Source: Deltaproteobacteria bacterium (GTDB lineage: Bacteria; Desulfobacterota; Desulfarculia; Adiutricales; Adiutricaceae). From it: 31,081 nt of DNA. Made by a program: the position numbers and the translations under genes. Below the pieces are notes generated by a model that searched no databases, was not told the DNA's origin, and saw only the letters and a list, made by a program, of their open reading frames with translations. Where the stretch lies: the NCBI GenBank assembly GCA_031279155.1, contig JAITJB010000090.1, positions 1-31,081 on the forward strand. The letters are read 5' to 3'. Of this stretch, positions 28,963-31,081 are shown in pieces. How positions within the stretch are numbered: the stretch's first letter is position 1; every line of letters starts with the position of its first letter.

Positions 28963-29760
28963 CTATAGCTTTAGATGAACCAAAATAGCCCGGCCGCTCA
29001 GATCGACGATTTTCATGATAAGCCTCGTCGTTATCTTTAGTCTTTTGGCCAGCATCTTTCTAGCCGCCTCAAAGAAGGGCCGGCACTCTATTAAGGTCGT
29101 AGAGCTCTTTTGGGCCAACAATGAAGCATCGTTAACAAAAAAATACATGGGCGCGGAGGTATTGCCGGTTTTTTTGACGTATTTATTGGCAAACTTAAGG
29201 CCCTTCTCATTGGTGGCGTCAAAAATCAATTCTCCGTTGGGAAAGGCTTCTTTAAGGGCGCGGATAAATTCTAAAATTTTAGGCTCTTGATAATATTGAA
29301 AGACCCCGGAAACAATAAAAAGCGACGGCAGCGTTGTGTCTATTAGCTTTACCCACTCTAGGCTAAAGATGTCAGAGGCGATTAGGAATTCATTTTCGCA
29401 CTCACCTAAAACCTTTCGCCGGTTTTCGATGACCTCGCTTGTATCTACTTCATAAAATAAATCGCGTTTGTTGTTAAGCCTAAAATAGGCGGTTTCTAAG
29501 CCAGCGCCTAAGTTTATGACATTACATTTTTCATAGGACGCTAAAAATTTTCTGGTCCAGCTATCGAGGTGGTAGTATCTGGCCACAGAGGCCATATGCA
29601 AATACTCGGAGGTATTTTTTTTAATATTTTCGCTTTCGATCTCGCTCTCTAGCGACAAAGCCATTTGGTCATAAAAATAATCCGGAAATCTGTTAGATAC
29701 GTAAATGCGAGAGACGAGCGGAATAAATAATGTGTCCGCAACACCTTCGAGTTTACTCAT
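28963..29760 (-). CDS. class I SAM methyltransferase, leucine carboxyl methyltransferase (LCM)-like
   Basis: 265 residues. NLGAGLET (83-90) is the SAM-binding loop and FYEVDTSEVIENRRKVL (102-118) is the LCM/PPM-type second motif. These enzymes methylate carboxyl or hydroxyl groups and are common in polyketide and nonribosomal-peptide pathways. The ATG follows AGAGGTAAGCT. The gene lies 38 bases downstream of a phosphopantetheinyl transferase gene on the same strand, supporting a role in a carrier-protein-dependent pathway, but no synthase is in the window. Confidence 0.85.
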   Translation of the reverse strand: MSKLEGVADTLFIPLVSRIYVSNRFPDYFYDQMALSLESEIESENIKKNTSEYLHMASVARYYHLDSWTRKFLASYEKCNVINLGAGLETAYFRLNNKRDLFYEVDTSEVIENRRKVLGECENEFLIASDIFSLEWVKLIDTTLPSLFIVSGVFQYYQEPKILEFIRALKEAFPNGELIFDATNEKGLKFANKYVKKTGNTSAPMYFFVNDASLLAQKSSTTLIECRPFFEAARKMLAKRLKITTRLIMKIVDLSGRAILVHLKL

Positions 29761-29798
29761 AGCTTACCTCTGATAATTTAGATTCATAATTTTAGCTT

Positions 29799-30509
29799 TC
29801 AGCTTAAGGTCAAGGGTACCTTAAGGGCTATAGCCGCGAGATAGTCATTAACGTTTAAGACCGGCGCCCACCAGCGCGAGGAAACTAAACCATGGTCATC
29901 AATAATTTCGCCCAAATGACAGGCGGAAAATTCCGAAACCAAAACCTTATCTAGCCCCGTGATAAGCCCCTGGCCGGTGGCTTTCATGATGGCTTCCTTT
30001 CTTACCCACATATGGTAGAAGGCCGTAGCCAGCTCCTGACCATCTAAGATTTCTAATAGCTCGCGTTCGCGAGGATGAAAATATTTAGCTATGCCCGCGA
30101 AATCCCTCTCATGATCCGTCGTAAGTTCAATATCAACACCAATACAATCCACTTGGTTGGTCACAGCTAAGATAGCCATCGAGGCGCAGTGGGCTAAGCT
30201 AAAGACGATATCCCCCCAATAAGGTTTACCGTAAGGGCCATAACTAAAATCCTCATCTAGAGGCCGGGCGATTGTCATATAGGAAACCAGTATTTCCTTA
30301 ACCGCCGCCCGGCTCAGGATAAAACGCCTTTTATCTTCGGGCCGAAGAAATTTATCGGCCCTTTTTCGCTCGTTTGGCGACAACCTATGGTCCAGCCACT
30401 TGGGATCAAAGTCAAAAGCGCTCAGCTCAATGAGCCAAATCTCAACCCCATGGCCGATTATCCCAACAGAGGCCAGGTCAACTTTAGAAAAATAGCTTCT
30501 GCCCCCCAT
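29799..30509 (-). CDS. 4'-phosphopantetheinyl transferase, Sfp/HetI type
   Basis: 236 residues, the size of Sfp-type rather than AcpS-type enzymes. FSLAHC (103-108), GVDIE (124-128, metal-binding Asp/Glu) and WVRKEAIMKATGQGL (168-182, Lys and Glu for catalysis) are all intact. It moves the phosphopantetheine arm of CoA onto serine in carrier proteins of PKS, NRPS or fatty-acid-like systems. It starts nine bases after the outer-membrane protein stop and is followed by an LCM-type methyltransferase. The ribosome-binding site GGCGAGAG is moderate. Confidence 0.93.
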   Translation of the reverse strand: MGGRSYFSKVDLASVGIIGHGVEIWLIELSAFDFDPKWLDHRLSPNERKRADKFLRPEDKRRFILSRAAVKEILVSYMTIARPLDEDFSYGPYGKPYWGDIVFSLAHCASMAILAVTNQVDCIGVDIELTTDHERDFAGIAKYFHPRERELLEILDGQELATAFYHMWVRKEAIMKATGQGLITGLDKVLVSEFSACHLGEIIDDHGLVSSRWWAPVLNVNDYLAAIALKVPLTLS

Positions 30510-30518
30510 GCTCTCGCC

Positions 30519-31081
30519 TTAAAAGAAATACTTAAAGCCTAAATAGGCGTGATCGTTTTTGTCAAATTGACCGATACTGCCCGTAGGTTTGCCGGTCAGT
30601 AAGATGTAGCCGAAGTTAATTTTTAAATGATCGTTTACGTCATACTCGTTAAACCATTCAACACTCGACTCCTGATTGTTCATGTAATAGACGCCGCGCA
30701 AGCTACTTATCAGGGCCTCATAGAAAAACTTGTCCTCAAGGCTCATAGAAAAGCCGTAACGGCTGCGGTCAATACCAGTTATGTCTTGTCCCCCGTCGTA
30801 GCGAAAGAAAAACCCCTGGACATTTAAAACCAGATTGGTAAAAAAAGTCCGGTCCCAGCCTAAGATGCCCTGATAATCGTTGCGTTTAACCAAAGTAATG
30901 TCTGAAGATTGAAAGGGATAATCCGACTTAAAGGCGGCTTCGGCTCTCAATGTTGAGCTATCAAAAGAAATAGCCGTACTTATGGCGTAGGTTTCAAAGC
31001 TATCATATGAGGCCGTGACCAGGGGCCGAAAGGATCGCGGATCGATAGATAAGTTATAGATCGGCGTATGCTCATAGCTGC
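30519..31081 (-). CDS. outer-membrane beta-barrel protein, C-terminal part (cut by the window edge)
   Basis: The reading frame is open from the right edge to the stop at 30519, about 187 residues. An internal TTG at 30950 is not a real start. The sequence alternates polar and aromatic residues in beta strands (for example NLVLNVQGFFFRY, HLKINFGYILL). It ends in YLGFKYFF, with the terminal aromatic residue recognised by the BAM machinery. The DUF1302-like or alginate-export-like porin families are possible; the N-terminal part is needed to decide. Upstream gene of the phosphopantetheinyl transferase in the same direction. Confidence 0.8.
   Translation of the reverse strand, partial: SYEHTPIYNLSIDPRSFRPLVTASYDSFETYAISTAISFDSSTLRAEAAFKSDYPFQSSDITLVKRNDYQGILGWDRTFFTNLVLNVQGFFFRYDGGQDITGIDRSRYGFSMSLEDKFFYEALISSLRGVYYMNNQESSVEWFNEYDVNDHLKINFGYILLTGKPTGSIGQFDKNDHAYLGFKYFF

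Overview
The window reads as a chromosome segment of a strictly anaerobic Gram-negative bacterium, most like a deltaproteobacterium (Desulfobacterota). The evidence is a Ni-Fe carbon monoxide dehydrogenase with a Desulfovibrio-type cysteine motif, Hnd/Hyd-type flavoprotein subunits, a corrinoid methyl-transfer operon, an outer-membrane beta-barrel protein and many Fe-S proteins. This placement is inferred from protein families and was not tested by a search. Coding is dense. Many starts are TTG or GTG, decided by Shine-Dalgarno position. The tetranucleotide CTAG is unusually common.

Layout. 1-219: start of a minus-strand gene leaving the window, a terminator and a Met tRNA. 618-2213: a QueG-like Fe-S protein and an exported flavodoxin-like protein. 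2269-4791: a promoter/terminator pair, a Gate-domain membrane protein and miaB. 5313-10006: purB, uppS, ridA, a ParB-like protein and a spore-photoproduct-lyase-like radical SAM protein, then convergent cobB. 11082-16690: the most notable locus, with NuoE-like, NuoF-like and NuoG-N-like subunits followed by cooS and a cooF-like ferredoxin. It is predicted to be a soluble CO/CO2:NAD(P)(:ferredoxin) oxidoreductase. 16841-20758: a secreted nuclease (-), an orphan polyamine-type binding protein, trmJ and two hsp20 genes (-). 20916-23458: two peptide-type ABC permeases and a sugar-type O-methyltransferase. 23459-24483: a 1-kb leader region with repeats, strong promoters and an operator-like inverted repeat. 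24484-27700: corrinoid protein, UroD-family methyltransferase and OFA-type MFS transporter. 27771-28008: a hairpin-rich junction. 28030-31081 (all minus): a small membrane protein, an LCM-type methyltransferase, an Sfp-type phosphopantetheinyl transferase and the C-terminal part of an outer-membrane protein.

The most unusual structural property is that most long gaps consist of degenerate tandem repeats, each with its own unit: period 5 at 11530, 10 at 10759, alternating 15/13 at 5119, about 11 at 23828. Three genes (miaB, the ParB-like gene, trmJ) contain the same kind of repeat in frame (15-, 12- and 12-bp units), forming low-complexity linkers. This points to a lineage-wide expansion process rather than one mobile repeat family.
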